64,000 bases of DNA from Isoetes taiwanensis (GCA_021234155.1 JAJEKV010000002.1:12018725-12082724), one strand, 5' to 3'. Shown: positions 21,525 through 33,281, numbered from the stretch's first letter. The notes: generated by a model not told the origin, from the letters alone. Made by a program: numbers and translations.

Positions 21525-21825
21525 TGCACCTACTAGTGGCACGTATTCTCTAGCACACCTAGAGATCCATTATGTTCGGGCAGGAGACACTTCTCTGACC
21601 TGCCTCATCGGATTGGGGAGATGTAACTCGGAGTAGTCTCATAGGGTAATTCCATGAGATTGCGTGTTTGGAATGCTACAACGCCATAGCCTGTTTTAGC
21701 CTATCTGTAAAGTGTGTACATGAGGGGCGGATGGAGTGGACTACCCTAGCCATTGTTCTATGCCAGCCAACGCCATGTTATATTTCTGTCTGCTGATATC
21801 TTGAGGCCCTGACCATCAGTTTACC
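21525..21825 (+). repeat. Gypsy B 3' LTR, middle fragment (inverted)
   Basis: It matches the B 5' LTR around 43225-43530 in reverse complement. It follows directly on 27569-28525 once the A insertion is removed and precedes 14605-14865. It is the third piece needed to rebuild the B 3' LTR. Confidence 0.8.
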
Positions 21826-22185
21826 GCACCCCAGATCAAGCCATACATCCCGTACAAGGCCCGTTCGCCTAGTCCAGGACCTCCTCAACAACCTCCTTAT
21901 CAGAAGTCGGACAAGAAAGTCACCTTCAATGTTCCTGATAAGTTGGGTGCCCCGAGTACTGCAGTGCAGCAGCTCCTCCAGTCCCTGCCTCAAAACGCTC
22001 GAGATCAGCTTCGACGTGACAAGGTCTGTTACCGTTGCTCCCGTCCAGGTCACCGAATGCACGAATGTCCCTATATTAATCAGGCAACACAGGCAGCCTT
22101 AGCTGAAGTTGATTGGGACGAGCTGACGCCGTTTTGTGATCTCCCAGCTTTGGCAGACGAGGAGCCGACTGACTATCCAAGGTGA
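21826..22185 (+). pseudogene. Gypsy A gag, C-terminal part with zinc knuckle
   Basis: The frame is open from the inversion breakpoint to 22185. A Pro/Lys-rich linker (ARSPSPGPPQQPPYQKSDKK) is followed by CYRCSRPGHRMHEC, a CCHC zinc knuckle with spacing C-x2-C-x4-H-x4-C, the nucleic-acid-binding end of Gag. The N-terminal half of this gag is at 14866-15880 on the other strand. The frame overlaps the protease start by a few bases. Confidence 0.85.
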
Positions 22186-22991
22186 GTCCCACATTTTTGC
22201 TGCTATTGAGACCGGTCAGGCCGACTGCTAGTGTCATCTCTACAGTCGGCCAGATTGATAGCAAACCCTTTGTTATTCTTATGGACATCGGTAGTACCCA
22301 TAATTTTGCATCCCCTAGGTTGGCCGAAAGCTTACAGCTAACCCCTTTGAAATCTAAGTCCAGACCAGTCACCCTAGCTAGTGGAGCTGTTCGCCACACC
22401 CAAGGCCGTCGTGTTACTTTGAACATCCAGTTACCAGGCGCACCTATTACTTTGGGGGCAGAGCTCATGAATATTGGAAAATATGACTTAATTGTGGGGA
22501 TGGAATTTCTGGCAGCAGCAAAAGCCAATATAGATTGTGAGAAGCGTGTTGTTACCTTTAATGCAGCCAATGGGGCCCGCGTCACAATTACAGGTAATCC
22601 AACACATCCTATTATGCAGTGCATCTCATTGCGGCAATTGGATAAGGCCATTCAACGTAGGCAGGTGGCTTGTATTGCTCGGCTAGCATCTTTCGACGCC
22701 CGGCAAGAGGAAGTCATTCAAGAGTTACCTCCCACCCTAGCCAGCCTTATTCATGAATTCCAAGATCTCTTCCTAGATAAGATTCGCAAGCTGCCACCTT
22801 TTAGGGGGGTAGAGTGTGAAATTGCACTTCAACCAGGTACCAAGCCTACCAGTAAGGCTCCTTACCGGATGAGTACACCTGAGCTAGCGGAACAGTTACA
22901 AGAACTTTTGAAGTTGGGGTTCATTCGACCTAGTGTCTCACCTTTTGGAGCTCCTATCTTGTTTGTTAAAAAGAAGGATGGCACTTTGTGA
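22182..22991 (+). pseudogene. Gypsy A protease and start of reverse transcriptase
   Basis: The retropepsin part has LMDIGSTHNFASPRLAESL (the usual D-S/T-G has become D-I-G) and the YDLIVGMEFLA flap-like block. It continues into the RT fingers with [15 protein letters not shown] and [20 protein letters not shown]. The frame stops at TGA 22989-22991, where element B has a sense AGA codon in the same motif (GTLRMCID). A Tyr codon is also missing just after (CIDRQLN instead of DYRQLN). Confidence 0.85.
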
Positions 22992-23606
22992 ATGTGTATT
23001 GACCGACAGCTCAACAAGCATACTATCAAAAATCGATATGCATTACCAAGGGCCGATGACCTTATGGATCAGTTACAGGGAGCTAAGTATTTTTCCAAGA
23101 TAGATCTTCACTCTGGCTATCATCAAATACGCATTAAGGAGGAGGACATTCACAAGTCCGCCTTCCGTACCCGTTATGGCCATTATGAGTTCACAGTTAT
23201 GCCTTTTGGACTCACTAATGCACCAGCAACCTTCATGCGTTTAATGAATGATGTTTTTAGGGACTATTTAGATGAGTTTGTCATTATTTTCTTTGATGAC
23301 ATTCTTATATACAGTAAAACCCTAAAGGAGCATGAGGATCATCTTAAACGGGCACTCCAGAAGTTGCAGCGCCACCAATTGTTTGCTAAGTTCTCTAAGT
23401 GCAAATTTGTGACCACTCGGTCGAGTATTTGGGGCATATTGTGTCTGCAGAGGGTATTGCTACAGATCCAACAAAAATTGAGGCAGTTAAAGACTGGCCG
23501 GCACCTACCAATGTTTCAGAGGTCAGAAGTTTCCTCGGCTTGGCGGGCTATTACCGTAAGTTCGTTAAGGACTTTGCTAAGATTGCAGCACCCCTTACGG
23601 ATTTAA
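22992..23606 (+). pseudogene. Gypsy A reverse transcriptase palm
   Basis: Contains [32 protein letters not shown] with the first catalytic Asp, [17 protein letters not shown] and the catalytic FFDDILIYS. The RT core motifs are intact, but the frame shifts near 23420 and the correct reading continues from 23399 in another frame. Confidence 0.88.
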
Positions 23607-23986
23607 CCAATCATGAGAGAGTCAAGGATTGGGCCGCACATTGGAAAAGTAAGGTTCAATCAGCGTTCCAGCAGTTGAAGGACGCCTTAACATCCGCACC
23701 TGTCCTTACTTTACCTGATCCTCAAAAGGATAAGGCGGTTGCCACCGATGCCAGTAAAATAGCCACAGGTGCAGTCCTAATGCAAGAGGGAAGAGTCATA
23801 GCCTATGACTCCAAGAAGATGAATGATGCTGAACAGAGATATCCCACTCATGACCAGGAATTACTTGGGGTCGTCCATGCCTTGCGCATTTGGCGCCATT
23901 ATCTTTTGGGACGGCGATTCCAACTAGATACAGATCACCAAAGTCTGCAGTATAACTTCACTCAGGCTAACCTCAATCTTCGCTAG
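23399..23986 (+). pseudogene. Gypsy A RT connection and RNase H
   Basis: Starts with the [13 protein letters not shown] block and [18 protein letters not shown]. RNase H follows with [15 protein letters not shown], the [19 protein letters not shown] helix and TDHQSLQY. It ends at TAG 23984-23986, where element B reads CAG (LRQRRW), so the stop is a C-to-T change. Confidence 0.85.
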
Positions 23987-24004
23987 CGAAGGTGGATAGA
24001 ATTT

Positions 24005-24883
24005 TTGGAGGAATATGACTTTGAGGTTCTGTATAAACCTGGCAAACATAACGTTGTTGCAGATGCCTTATCTCGGCATCCGTTGACCACACGTACCCAT
24101 TGTAATGCTATTTCCACTCTTGCAAGTGAACTTGGTAAGACGATTGAGCAGTCTCTTCCAACGGATCCTGAATTTAGCGAAGTATGGACCAGCCTTTCTA
24201 AGGAGGCCAGGACAGATAAGGAGAGGGACACATTTAAGCATTATAAGACAGACTGTAATCTTTTATATTACCGCGATAAGTTATGTGTACCCGAGTCATC
24301 AGGAGTCAGACGGCTTATTCTTCATGACACGTATAACAGTCCTATTGCGGGCCATGCCGGCTTCATGAAAACATATTTCAAGAAAAGATCTAGTTACTTT
24401 TGGCCTGGTATGAAGAAACGGATTGCGCGCTACATTAAACAGTGCCAACTTTGCCAACAGACAAAGGCAGAGCAACTCAGAACACCAGGTACACTGGAGC
24501 CTTTGGACATCCCCAATGCGAAATGGGAAGTCATTACCATGGACTTCATTGTGGGTCTCCCACACACACTTCGTGGATTCGACGCCTTGATGGTGGTAGT
24601 TGATAAGCTTCCCAAAATGGCACATTTCTTGCCATGTCGTACCACTGACACTGCCTTGGATACAACACTTCTATTTTCCAAGGAAATCTTTCGACTCCAT
24701 GGGATGCCACGTACCATTATATCAGATCGTGATCCCAAATTTCTTAGTGCTTTTTGGAAGGACTTCTTCAGTACTATACAAACCAAGCTCCATGAGTACG
24801 ACCTATCACCCTCAGACAGATGGGCAGTCGAAACGCACCATAGGATTATTGTAGGATATGCTACGGAATTATGTTTGGAATAA
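24005..24883 (+). pseudogene. Gypsy A RNase H end and integrase
   Basis: The RNase H tail ([15 protein letters not shown]) is followed by the integrase zinc module (H...H then QCQLCQQTKAEQ) and the catalytic core: ITMDFIVGLPHTLRGFDALM with the first Asp and TIISDRDPKFLSAFW with the second. The third catalytic position lies in a frameshifted stretch around 24800-24850 (YHPQTDGQSK in another frame). Integrase inserts the cDNA into the genome; this copy is broken. Confidence 0.85.
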
Positions 24884-25560
24884 GCAATCTCAATGGGCAG
24901 ATTATATTCATTTGGTGGTGTTTGCCTATAATAATACCAAATAGGAGTCCTCGAGGATGTCTCCCTTTATGATCACTTATGGTTATCAGTGTCTTACTCC
25001 AGATACGTGGCATAACGAGAAGGTGCGAGGATATCTCGTGGCTGCACGAAGTCGCCAAAAGAGTTTAGCGGATAGACACCGTACCCCACGCGAGTTTCAG
25101 GTTGGTGAATCGGTGTGGTTGAAGATTAAGGTTAAGTAGGCCAAGCTTAAAATTGGGAATTGTAAGAAGCTTGCACCACGATGGGCAGGACCATTTCAAA
25201 TCACAGTACGCATAGATCCTCACTCATCTAAGGGTACACAAGGTTAAGCCTTTTGAAGAAGCATACTCCGGATCCTCATGAGATTCTTGACACGCCAACT
25301 CTTCTAGAGATGACAGACGAGCAATTGAAAATTGTTCCAGAGGCTCTCCTTGATAGGGCATACAAGCAAACCAGAAGAACTCAGATCTTACAATATTTGG
25401 TTAAGTGGAAACACTTACCTACGGAGGATGCTACCTGGGTCCTTAAACGAGACCTTGACAAGGCTTACCCTGACTTTATGCAACAATGTCAGGGGCAGAC
25501 CATCCACGATGCTATCGACTCCGACCCCAATGGTATGTCATTGTGTAGTAGATCCGACAG
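24884..25560 (+). pseudogene. Gypsy A integrase C-terminus with chromodomain
   Basis: Remains of the integrase C-terminal domain (ESVWLKIKVK near 25110-25139) lead, after frameshifts, to 25253-25520. There LDRAYKQTRRTQILQYLVKW, then KHLPTEDATWV and LDKAYPDF form a chromodomain. In chromoviruses this module steers integration to chromatin marked by methylated histone tails. It makes A a chromovirus even though it has long ORFs before gag. Confidence 0.8.
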
Positions 25561-26054
25561 GGATCATGCAGGGGGGAAGTGGGGTAGATGCATCCTAGGA
25601 TGGGGGGGAATTGCATTTAAGCATCTTAGGTCGCAACCGTCTCCGGCTAAAATAGGAACAATGCCATTCCTTATGCCGCGACGGCTTGCAAGCCCTAGGC
25701 ATGATAGGATTCCCTTCATATCAGTCTTTTTTTTTTTTTTATTAAGGGGGTGGTCCCTTCAACCACAATTTTCTATAATTAGTTTGAATACTCATGTATT
25801 GATATTCTGCAGGTGTGTAGTGTGCACAGCAGCATCTGCAGTTTGGAAGACTCCCTTTCAGGAGTCATGTTATGTTTTATTAAGTTATCTGTCTCTTATG
25901 GTCCACTGAGGACCTTGTTGTTATGCATAATCAGTATGTTCAATCATGATGTAAAGGGCTTCGGTCCTGCCTTCTGTAATCTCCTGCCTTTTATAATAAA
26001 GTATCTACTTTCGTTTCTTTTGCTTCCATCCTTAATGCTGAGGACAACATTATT
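25561..26054 (+). other. Gypsy A 3' untranslated region
   Basis: No gene. It has a T-run at 25727-25742. The corresponding part of element B lies at 28540-29047 with a matching A-run (28859-28873 on the plus strand). Confidence 0.6.
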
Positions 26055-26068
26055 CCAAGGGGGTAGAA
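26055..26068 (+). other. Gypsy A polypurine tract
   Basis: CCAAGGGGGTAGAA directly precedes the 3' LTR start TGTGACATTCC. A polypurine tract primes plus-strand cDNA synthesis. Confidence 0.8.
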
Positions 26069-27568
26069 TGTGACATTCCATGTAAGTATACGGTAAACGT
26101 ATACCGTACCTGACACGTCACCAAGGTATTGGAAACCATTGGGAATTAACTTAAGAGGGATTATTGACATTAAACTAACCTAAATACACTAACCAATGGT
26201 ATTAGTTAGCCAAATAGGCTAGTTAGAATGTGCCACTTGGCCTCACTCGATTGGCCAAGGGCAGGTTGCCATCTTTGGGTGGCAAATTGAGCTCCCCATC
26301 CTAATTCTATCCCAAATTCGAGTTTGGGAAGAGCAGAGGAAGGAGGAAGCTGTCACAAACTAACACCTGATCCGTTCTATGGATGTTCTTTGAGATAACG
26401 GGTCCAGTCAGGATACAAGTCAGTTTCTAGGTAGTTGTGTGCTATTCTAACCCTTGTTTGAGGTATATGGATGATTAGATTCTGTATTATGACCTATTTA
26501 TGATATTATGGATGTTGTATCAGATTCTGTTCTCTCTTTCTGTTCCTCCTGTGATGTATGGGTTTAAGGGGGGTAGAGACCTGAAAGCTATTTAGATTTA
26601 GTGATGTTCCTAGCTAGAACCTCTTAAATCCTAGTAAATGCGGCCTGTGCACAAGAGCCCACCTGGTTGTGGATGCTATGATGTGATTCAGCACCAAACA
26701 ACGAGTATGATGGTGAATCGGGGGTGGGGTCTTGCCTAGCGCGGCTACCAGGACTCCTACAGTGTGCGAGGCTTATAGCCAGTCACGGAGAGGGCCGGGT
26801 ATGGGTCTGACACTCCCTAGGTCGCAGGTGTCGGGCCAATATTCTTGGGCGCCCTAGGCTCGAACGGGCTGGTGAGCCAGCCTTTAGATTTAGGGGAGTA
26901 AGTCGGGTACGAACGCAGGGGTCACTAAGGGGAGCACGCGTTCTCTAGCACACCCAGGGATCTGTCATACTCGGGGAGGGGACGCCTCTTCGACCTGCCT
27001 CATCGGACCGGGGAGGTGTAACCCGGAGTAGTTCCATAGGGTGATTCCATGGAATTGCGTCTCCGGAAGGCTACAATCACGCCAGAGCATGTTTCAGCCT
27101 ATCTGCAAAGTGTGCATAGGAGGGGCGGATGGAGTGGACTACCCTAGCCATTGTTCTATGCTAACCAATGCCATTGTCATGATTCTGTCTGTTGCTATTT
27201 GGAGGCCTTGACTGTCAGTTGATTCCCATGAGTCTGAGCTGGGGTAGAGCCCTTATTCATGATGCATTTCCTTTGATATGTTAGTATTCCATTGTATCTG
27301 CATTGATGGTGATGGTCCACCCTTCGTGGTGGTATGTTATTTATTGTGTTGCTGCCAGGTGCTAACCTTGTATGTACGCTTCTGCTATTAGGATTCCCAT
27401 CGAAGGCGTGGGACGAATGACACCTCCGTGTCCTCCACCCGGACACTTGCCATCACAAGTGGTCCGAGTGAGACGGGGGGCCTTTCTATGGTGGTATTGT
27501 CATCGTAGAAGAGGGGATTTCCCGTATGTATACAATGGGAGCATCGCATAGGTCCGGGGAGCGTCACA
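26069..27568 (+). repeat. Gypsy A 3' LTR
   Basis: 1500 bp from TGTGACATTCC to GCGTCACA. It is nearly the same length as the 5' LTR (1496 bp) and highly similar by eye. It is followed by GTGCA (27569-27573), the target duplication. Confidence 0.87.
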
Positions 27569-28396
27569 GTGCACATGCAGCCTTACTCGACTTGAACTCC
27601 CCAAAATCCATGGACCGCCAGGCGTGCCCATCGAGCCCAGGACGTCCATATAGGCACGTTTCCTGCGACCCAAAAGGTTTCGGACCCATACCTGCCCCCA
27701 AACGCGAGGACCGACTATAAGCCTAGCACACTGTAAGAATCTTGTAGCCATGCTAGGCAAGACTCCACCCCCGTTTCACCATTGTGCTCGTTGTCTGGTG
27801 CTGAATCACGATATAGCATCCACAGCCAGGTGGGCTCTTGTGCACAAGCCGCAATTATTGGGTTTTAAGGGTTCTAGCTAAAAATATCTCTAGTTCTATG
27901 AAGCTTTTAGGTCTCTACCCTTCCCTTAACCCCCAATACATGGAAGGAGCAGAAGGCAAGAATATAAACACCATAAAAGTATCCATCATCATCATAATAA
28001 CCTTTAAAAGAGAATTTAACCATTCCATCTACTCAAAGAAGTGTTAGCGGAAATACAAGCTATCTAGGGACTAACCAGTCTCCTGGCTGGAGCCATTATC
28101 ACGAAAGGCCTCCATTATGCAGGTTTGTTTACAGCAACTGGTGGATACTCTTCCTCTCCTCTTCCCCAAATTGATTTTGGGGCAGAAATAGGGGTAGGAC
28201 CCCAATTTCTCCTTCCAATTTGGCAAATCCCACTTGGGCAATCGATTTGGACCAGGTGGCACTTCCCTATTGGTTTCCTTTAGCTAATTATAACCTAATT
28301 AGTCTAATTAGGTTATTTATTCACTAATATTTTTAGCATAGCTAATAAAATCCCTTTTAGGTTAACCCAAGTTATCCCCTATTGACCCTTAAGGTC

Positions 28397-28436
<40 letters not shown>

Positions 28437-28525
28437 TTATTCAAGCCATTTCGGACCCTCAGGCCCATACTGGTGATGCGTCATAGTATGCATACATATA
28501 CCGTATAAATATATGGAACGTCACA
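27569..28525 (-). repeat. Gypsy B 3' LTR, proximal fragment
   Basis: Read on the minus strand, it starts TGTGACGTTCC at 28525 next to a polypurine tract and matches the first part of the B 5' LTR (44375 downward). Gypsy A inserted at 27568/27569. It contains a TAA microsatellite not present in the 5' LTR. Confidence 0.85.
28397..28436. repeat. (TAA)n microsatellite
   Basis: About 13 TAA units inside the B 3' LTR; an expansion that the 5' LTR lacks. Confidence 0.9.
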
Positions 28526-28540
28526 TTCTCCCTCCATTGG
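28526..28540 (-). other. Gypsy B polypurine tract
   Basis: On the minus strand AATGGAGGGAGAA directly precedes the LTR start TGTGACG, as in element A. Confidence 0.75.
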
Positions 28541-29047
28541 AATAATGCTATCCTCAGCATTAGGGTTAGAAGAACACTCAATTTATAAAAGATAACTCTT
28601 ATTCACTGAAAGTAAAACAAGATTACATATTTTTATTGTAGAACCGAAGTGCCTTAACAGAACATAAGAAATAGCATAAGAACAACTTAAGAGGGTACTC
28701 ATGAACAACAAAGATTCAAATAACAAAAGATGGCCCCCAGACTGAGGCCTAGGATCTTTCGTAGTACGTCAATACGCCCTACTGACCTGCAGAAGTAGAG
28801 TACATCAGTACTTACAAAATAATTTAAGTAGTGTGGTTGAAGGGACCACCCCCCAAAAATGGAAAAAAAAAAACGAATGCAAGAATCCTATCATGCCTAA
28901 GGCTTGCATGTCGTCTCGGCGTAAGGAATGGCCATATTCCCATTATAGCCGTAGACGCATGCGTCCTATCATGAATGCATATATGCCCAATTCCCCATCT
29001 AGGATGCATATAACTCAACCCCTGAAATGATCCTTGTCGGATCTCTC

Positions 29048-29557
29048 TCATACGATCCCTGCCGGACCCATAACACAATGCTTACCATTAGGGTTGGAGC
29101 TGATCGCATCCTGAATGTGGCATTGTCGCATAAAGTCCGGGTAAGTCCTATTCAAATCCGCTTTGAGAACCCATGTTGCGTCTTCTGTGAGTAAGTGCCT
29201 CCACTTGAACAAGATCTGAGTTCTGCAGGTCTGCTTATATGCACGATCGAGGAGAACTTCAGGTACAATCTCCAATTGATCCTCCGTCATCTCTTGAAGT
29301 GTTGGTGTGTCAAGAATCTCTTCTAGATTAGGGTTATGCTTCTTGAGAAGACTTACATGGAAGACTTTATGAATCTTTAAATGTGCGGGTAGATTTAACT
29401 GGTAGGCCTGAGAACCTATCCTCTCTGTTATCTCAAACGGTCCCGCCCATCTAGGTGCAAGCTTCTTACAATTACCAATTTTAAGTTTGGCTTGCTTCAC
29501 CTTAATCTTTAGCCATATGGAGTCGGTTGGCAAGGCTCTTCTGCCGAGCTCTAGCAA
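29048..29557 (-). pseudogene. Gypsy B integrase C-terminus and chromodomain
   Basis: A 169-codon stretch. The integrase C-terminal fold (WLKIKVKQAKLKIG, APRWAGPFEITERIGSQAY, HVSLLKKHNP) leads into a chromodomain (LLDRAYKQTCRTQILFKWR, EDATWVLKADLNRTYPDF). It resembles A closely. It is separated from the integrase core by a frame break near 29560. Confidence 0.85.
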
Positions 29558-29584
29558 CTAGTAAATATGCTCGAACTTCTTCGA

Positions 29585-30001
29585 CTAGTGCTGCATATCT
29601 GTAAGCAATTGTTGAGACACTTCCACCTTGGAAACCAGATTATGCCACGTGTCTAGACTGAGGCATTGATAATCATAATTGATCATAAAAGGAGACATCC
29701 TTAAAGACTCATATCTAGTGCTATTATAGGCAAACTCCACCAAATGGATGTAATCTGCCCATTGTGATTGCTTGTTCCAGACATAGTTACGTAGCATATC
29801 TTCGATTATGCGATTGGTATGCTCGGTTTGGCCACCTGTATGTGGATGATACGTTGTGCTCGTAGCAAGCTTAGTTTGAATAGTGCTGAAGAAATTCTTC
29901 CAGAATGCACTATCAAACTTAGGATCCCGTTTCGATATAATGGTACGGGGCATCCCATGAAGGCGAAACACCTCCTTCATAAACAGCAAGGCAAATTCCA
30001 A
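29585..30001 (-). pseudogene. Gypsy B integrase core, second half
   Basis: Contains the second catalytic Asp region (TIISKRDPKFDSAFW) and the third catalytic region YHPHTGGQTEHTNRIIEDML with Glu present, then FAYNSTRYESLRMSPF. It overlaps the preceding zinc/core stretch in a different frame. Confidence 0.83.
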
Positions 30002-30330
30002 TGCAGTGCATGTAGTACGACATGGAAAAAAGTGTGTGCCATTTTGAAAAGCTTGTCGACCACCACCATCAAGGCATCAAAGCCCCTTAAGGTGCGCGAA
30101 AACCCCATGATAAAATCCATGATAATAACTTCCCATTTTGCATTAGGCACATCCAAGGGTTGTAACTCCCCCGGGATACGTAACTGCTCTGCCTTGGTTT
30201 GCTGACATACCTGACATTGCTTAATGTATCGGGCAATGTGTTTCTTTATTCCTGGCCAAAAATAGCTGGAGCGGATCTTAAAATAGGTTTTCATAAAACC
30301 TGCATGCCCCGCTATAGTACTGTTATGTGT
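29977..30330 (-). pseudogene. Gypsy B integrase zinc module and first core half
   Basis: KTYFKIRSSYFWPGIKKHIA, then YIKQCQVCQQTKAEQL (the CC half of HHCC), then IIMDFIMGFSRTLRGFDALM with the first catalytic Asp. A frameshift at about 30000 breaks the domain. Confidence 0.83.
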
Positions 30331-30564
30331 ATCATGGAGAATGAGCTTGTGAACTCCTGACGTCTTGGGAACACATAACTTATCCTTGTACTAAAGGAGA
30401 TCACCTTCCTTCTTATAGTGGCAGAAAGCCTCCCTCTCTTTATCTGTTCTGGCTTCCTTGGATAGACTTTGCCATATCTTCTGAAATTGAGGATCTACTG
30501 GAAGAGCTTGCCGTATCTGCTTACCAAACTCATTGGAGAGTGTGGATATGGCATTACAATGCAC

Positions 30565-30896
30565 TTAAGTGAGTAATGGATGTTTGGAAAGCGCGTCAGC
30601 AACGACATTATGTTTGCCTGGCTTATAGATTACTTCAAAATCATACTCTTCCAGGAACTCCATCCATCGTCGCTGTCTCAAATTGAGGTGGGGTTGCGTA
30701 AAAATATATTGGAGGCTTTGATGATCTGTATCCAACTGGAATCTTTTCCCAAGTAAGTAATGCCTCCAAATGCGCAATGCATGCACGACAGCAAGCAATT
30801 CTTGGTCATGCGTGGGGTATCACTGCTCTGCATTATTCATCTTTCAAAAATCATAGGCGATTACCCTACCTTCCTGCATTAATACTCCACCGGTAG
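30565..30896 (-). pseudogene. Gypsy B RNase H
   Basis: Carries [49 protein letters not shown] and [14 protein letters not shown]. The upstream part (30799-30896) needs other frames and has stops. The CAG codon in LRQRRW is what A has turned into TAG. Confidence 0.82.
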
Positions 30897-31415
30897 CTAT
30901 CTTACTAGCATCTGTGCAACCCACTTATCCTTCTGAGGGTCTGGCGAGGTGAGAACCGAGGCCGTTGTCAATGCATCCTTTAATGAGTGGAATCTGGCTT
31001 GGACCTTGTCCTTCCAATGTGCCATCCAATCCCTAATCTTTTCATGTTTGGTTAGGTCCGTAAGGGGTGCGGCCAGCTTAGCAAAGTCTTTCACAAACTT
31101 GCGGTAATATCCGGCCAACCCTAGAAAGCTGCGGACTTCGGACACATTTGCTAGAATTGGCCAATCTTTTACTGCAGAAACAATATGTCCCAGGTAGTCA
31201 ACCTTGGTGGTTGCAAACCGACACTTGAAAAACTTGGCATAAAGTTGGTGGCGTCTCAATTTCTGCGAGGCCAACTGAAGATGACGTTCATGGTCTTCTA
31301 GGGTTTTACTGTATACAATCAAAGAATATGATGACAAAATCATCAAGATACTCACGGAAGATATCGTTCATCAACCTCATAAATGTGGCTGGAGCATTAG
31401 TTAGCCCAAATGGCA
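30897..31415 (-). pseudogene. Gypsy B RT palm end and connection
   Basis: [18 protein letters not shown] is readable from 31415, then the catalytic site reads FFD followed directly by a broken stretch: compared with A, about seven bases including the second catalytic Asp codon are missing near 31312. The connection follows in another frame with [23 protein letters not shown] and [20 protein letters not shown]. This RT could not be active. Confidence 0.82.
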
Positions 31416-31795
31416 TCACAATGAACTTATAATGTCCATAACGTAACGTGTCCGGAATGCGGACTTATGGATGTCATCCTCCTTAATTCGTATCTGATGA
31501 TATCTCGAACGAAGATCAATCTTTGTAAAATACTTAGCCCCTTGCAATTGATCCATTAGATCGTCGGCACGCGGTAAGGCATACCGATTCTTAGTCGTGT
31601 ACTTATTGAGTTGGCGATAATCAATGCACATTCTTAAAGTACCATCCTTCTTCTTTACAAAGAGAATTGGGGCACTAAAAGGTGACACACTTGGTCGAAT
31701 GAATTCAGGGGTACTCATTCTGTATGGAGTCTTACTGGTAGGCTTGGTGCCTGGTTCTAAGGTAATTTCACATTCCACGCCTCTAAAAGATGGCA
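31416..31795 (-). pseudogene. Gypsy B RT fingers, cut by a DNA transposon
   Basis: [55 protein letters not shown] and [19 protein letters not shown]. The upstream protease-RT linker continues at 40937 on the far side of the 9.14-kb insertion, with GGCA on both sides. Confidence 0.87.
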
Positions 31796-31817
31796 GGGTA
31801 AAAGCATGAAAGGGTGT
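31796..31817 (+). repeat. Left terminal inverted repeat of 9.14-kb transposon
   Basis: 22 bp, perfect complement of the right end. Confidence 0.9.
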
Positions 31818-32048
31818 CTATAAATGTAGCCCTTTTTGTACATATACATATGTACCGAATGCACATTTTTGGAATAACTGTCATCATGACCAGCTAGTAA
31901 CTGCCATGATTAATGGCTATCCACTACTCTGAACCCGCAATTATCGGATTTTGAAATTCTTTCCCAAATTCTTTCTTGGTTTGCCTCTCGTTCACTATCC
32001 CGCCCTGCCTTCTCTCGCTTGAATTCGATCACGAATTCTTCATCTAGC

Positions 32049-33281
32049 TATGGCCCCAAAACGCGCCCGGATGAGTGCTTGCTCATCACCACACCAAAGC
32101 AAGATGCGAGTGCTTCCGGCAGTGGAATTTTACCTCAAGGAGTTTACGTTTGGGTTACGAGGTGATCCAAGCCAAAGACCTCCGTGATAAACATGCAGAG
32201 GCCCACATACCCAACCTAGAGATGGTTATGAACGAGGTATGGGGTGAAGCTCCAAAACAGACGAGGATTCAAGGAAGGGAGAATCCAACGCATGGAAAGA
32301 TGATTTTTAAATATTATGAATTGGTTTATGGCAAGAAACGGGTTACAAACCATTATATTTCAACCTATTTTGCGAGCATTTGCTCTTCACTTGAAGGGGA
32401 CGGCTTGTTGATTGGATGGACGTGGCTAGGACCGCCAAAGATCTTGCCAAAACCCTCATTTCGGACGTTCTGAGAGGACCCTACAACAGGTAAATCCTCA
32501 ACTATCAAACAGGGACATCGTATTGCGTTGAGAATATTAGAGCCACGGGTTATTCTAGATCAGATGTTGACACAATAAAGCAATTATTTAAGCATGGGTT
32601 GGAGGAGAAAACTAACCTATTGAATGAAGTAGAAGAATTTGGAAGAAAAAAAGGAGGGATGCATTGAAGGTCATCAGCCGGATTGAGGGTAGAAAGGATA
32701 TGCTATCCGAAGATCCGCAGCAGACCGCTTTAAAATAGATGAGACAAAACAGAATTTGACAAATTGTCCCGTAAATCCCTTTGGAAATCAAGTTATGTTC
32801 TGAGTGTTGAAGTACAAGTTGGAAGACTTGGTTATGAGTAGACATGATAAAAACAAGCACTCTTCTAAGCTAGAAATTGGTTTGCAGGGAAGCAACTAAA
32901 GACATTGAAAGGCATGAAATCTCAATTGAACAAGCAAAGGAAAAACTTAATTGCATTGAATTGGTTCAAAGAAAGGCATTTACTGATTTTGGATTTCATG
33001 GGGAGAGCGGGACCTATTGTTCTGCACCCAGGCCCTACCTGTAGGAGCTACTTCTATAGAGCAGTTCATCACATTAGGTTCATGTACTGTTGTGGCCAAG
33101 GCTTTGGCAAAACGGGTTTGTTGTTGCTAGCTCCATGCGAGATGCTTATTGCCTCTTTCGCTTGTGTTATCCGGGTCCATGAAAGACGTAATTGCATAAA
33201 AGGTTGCATCCGGGATGAGGGCATTCAATTCAGCTTGGTTTCCCCTGCTGTGAAAGGTATGCATTGCTCTCAACTAATTTA
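32049..33281 (+). pseudogene. Gene-like region inside the transposon, unknown product
   Basis: An ATG at 32049 opens MAPKRARMSACSSPHQSKM..., which stops after about 45 codons. Further open stretches in other frames follow, including HGKMIFKYYELVYGKKRVTN (near 32290) and ATKDIERHEISIEQAKEKLN (near 32890), the latter coiled-coil-like. They may be exons of a captured or second transposon gene. I do not recognise the protein, and the exon joins are uncertain. Confidence 0.35.

Larger units (their letters stand above)
14866..21825. other. Inverted block (about 6.96 kb) inside the Gypsy nest
   Basis: At 14865/14866, LTR B sequence meets the middle of A's gag on the minus strand. At 21825/21826, LTR B sequence meets the rest of the same gag on the plus strand. 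Reversing this block joins the two gag halves, joins the two LTR B pieces (with about 8 bp missing) and puts both A LTRs in direct orientation with GTGCA at each outer edge. One inversion explains all of this. Confidence 0.8.

Noticed and set aside
14866-27568. Element A as a Tat/Ogre lineage member because of its ORFs before gag
   Set aside because: A chromodomain follows the integrase at 25253-25520, which Tat/Ogre elements lack.
28397-28436. CRISPR-like or regulatory array
   Set aside because: It is a simple TAA microsatellite inside an LTR; no CRISPR arrays are expected or seen in this eukaryotic DNA.
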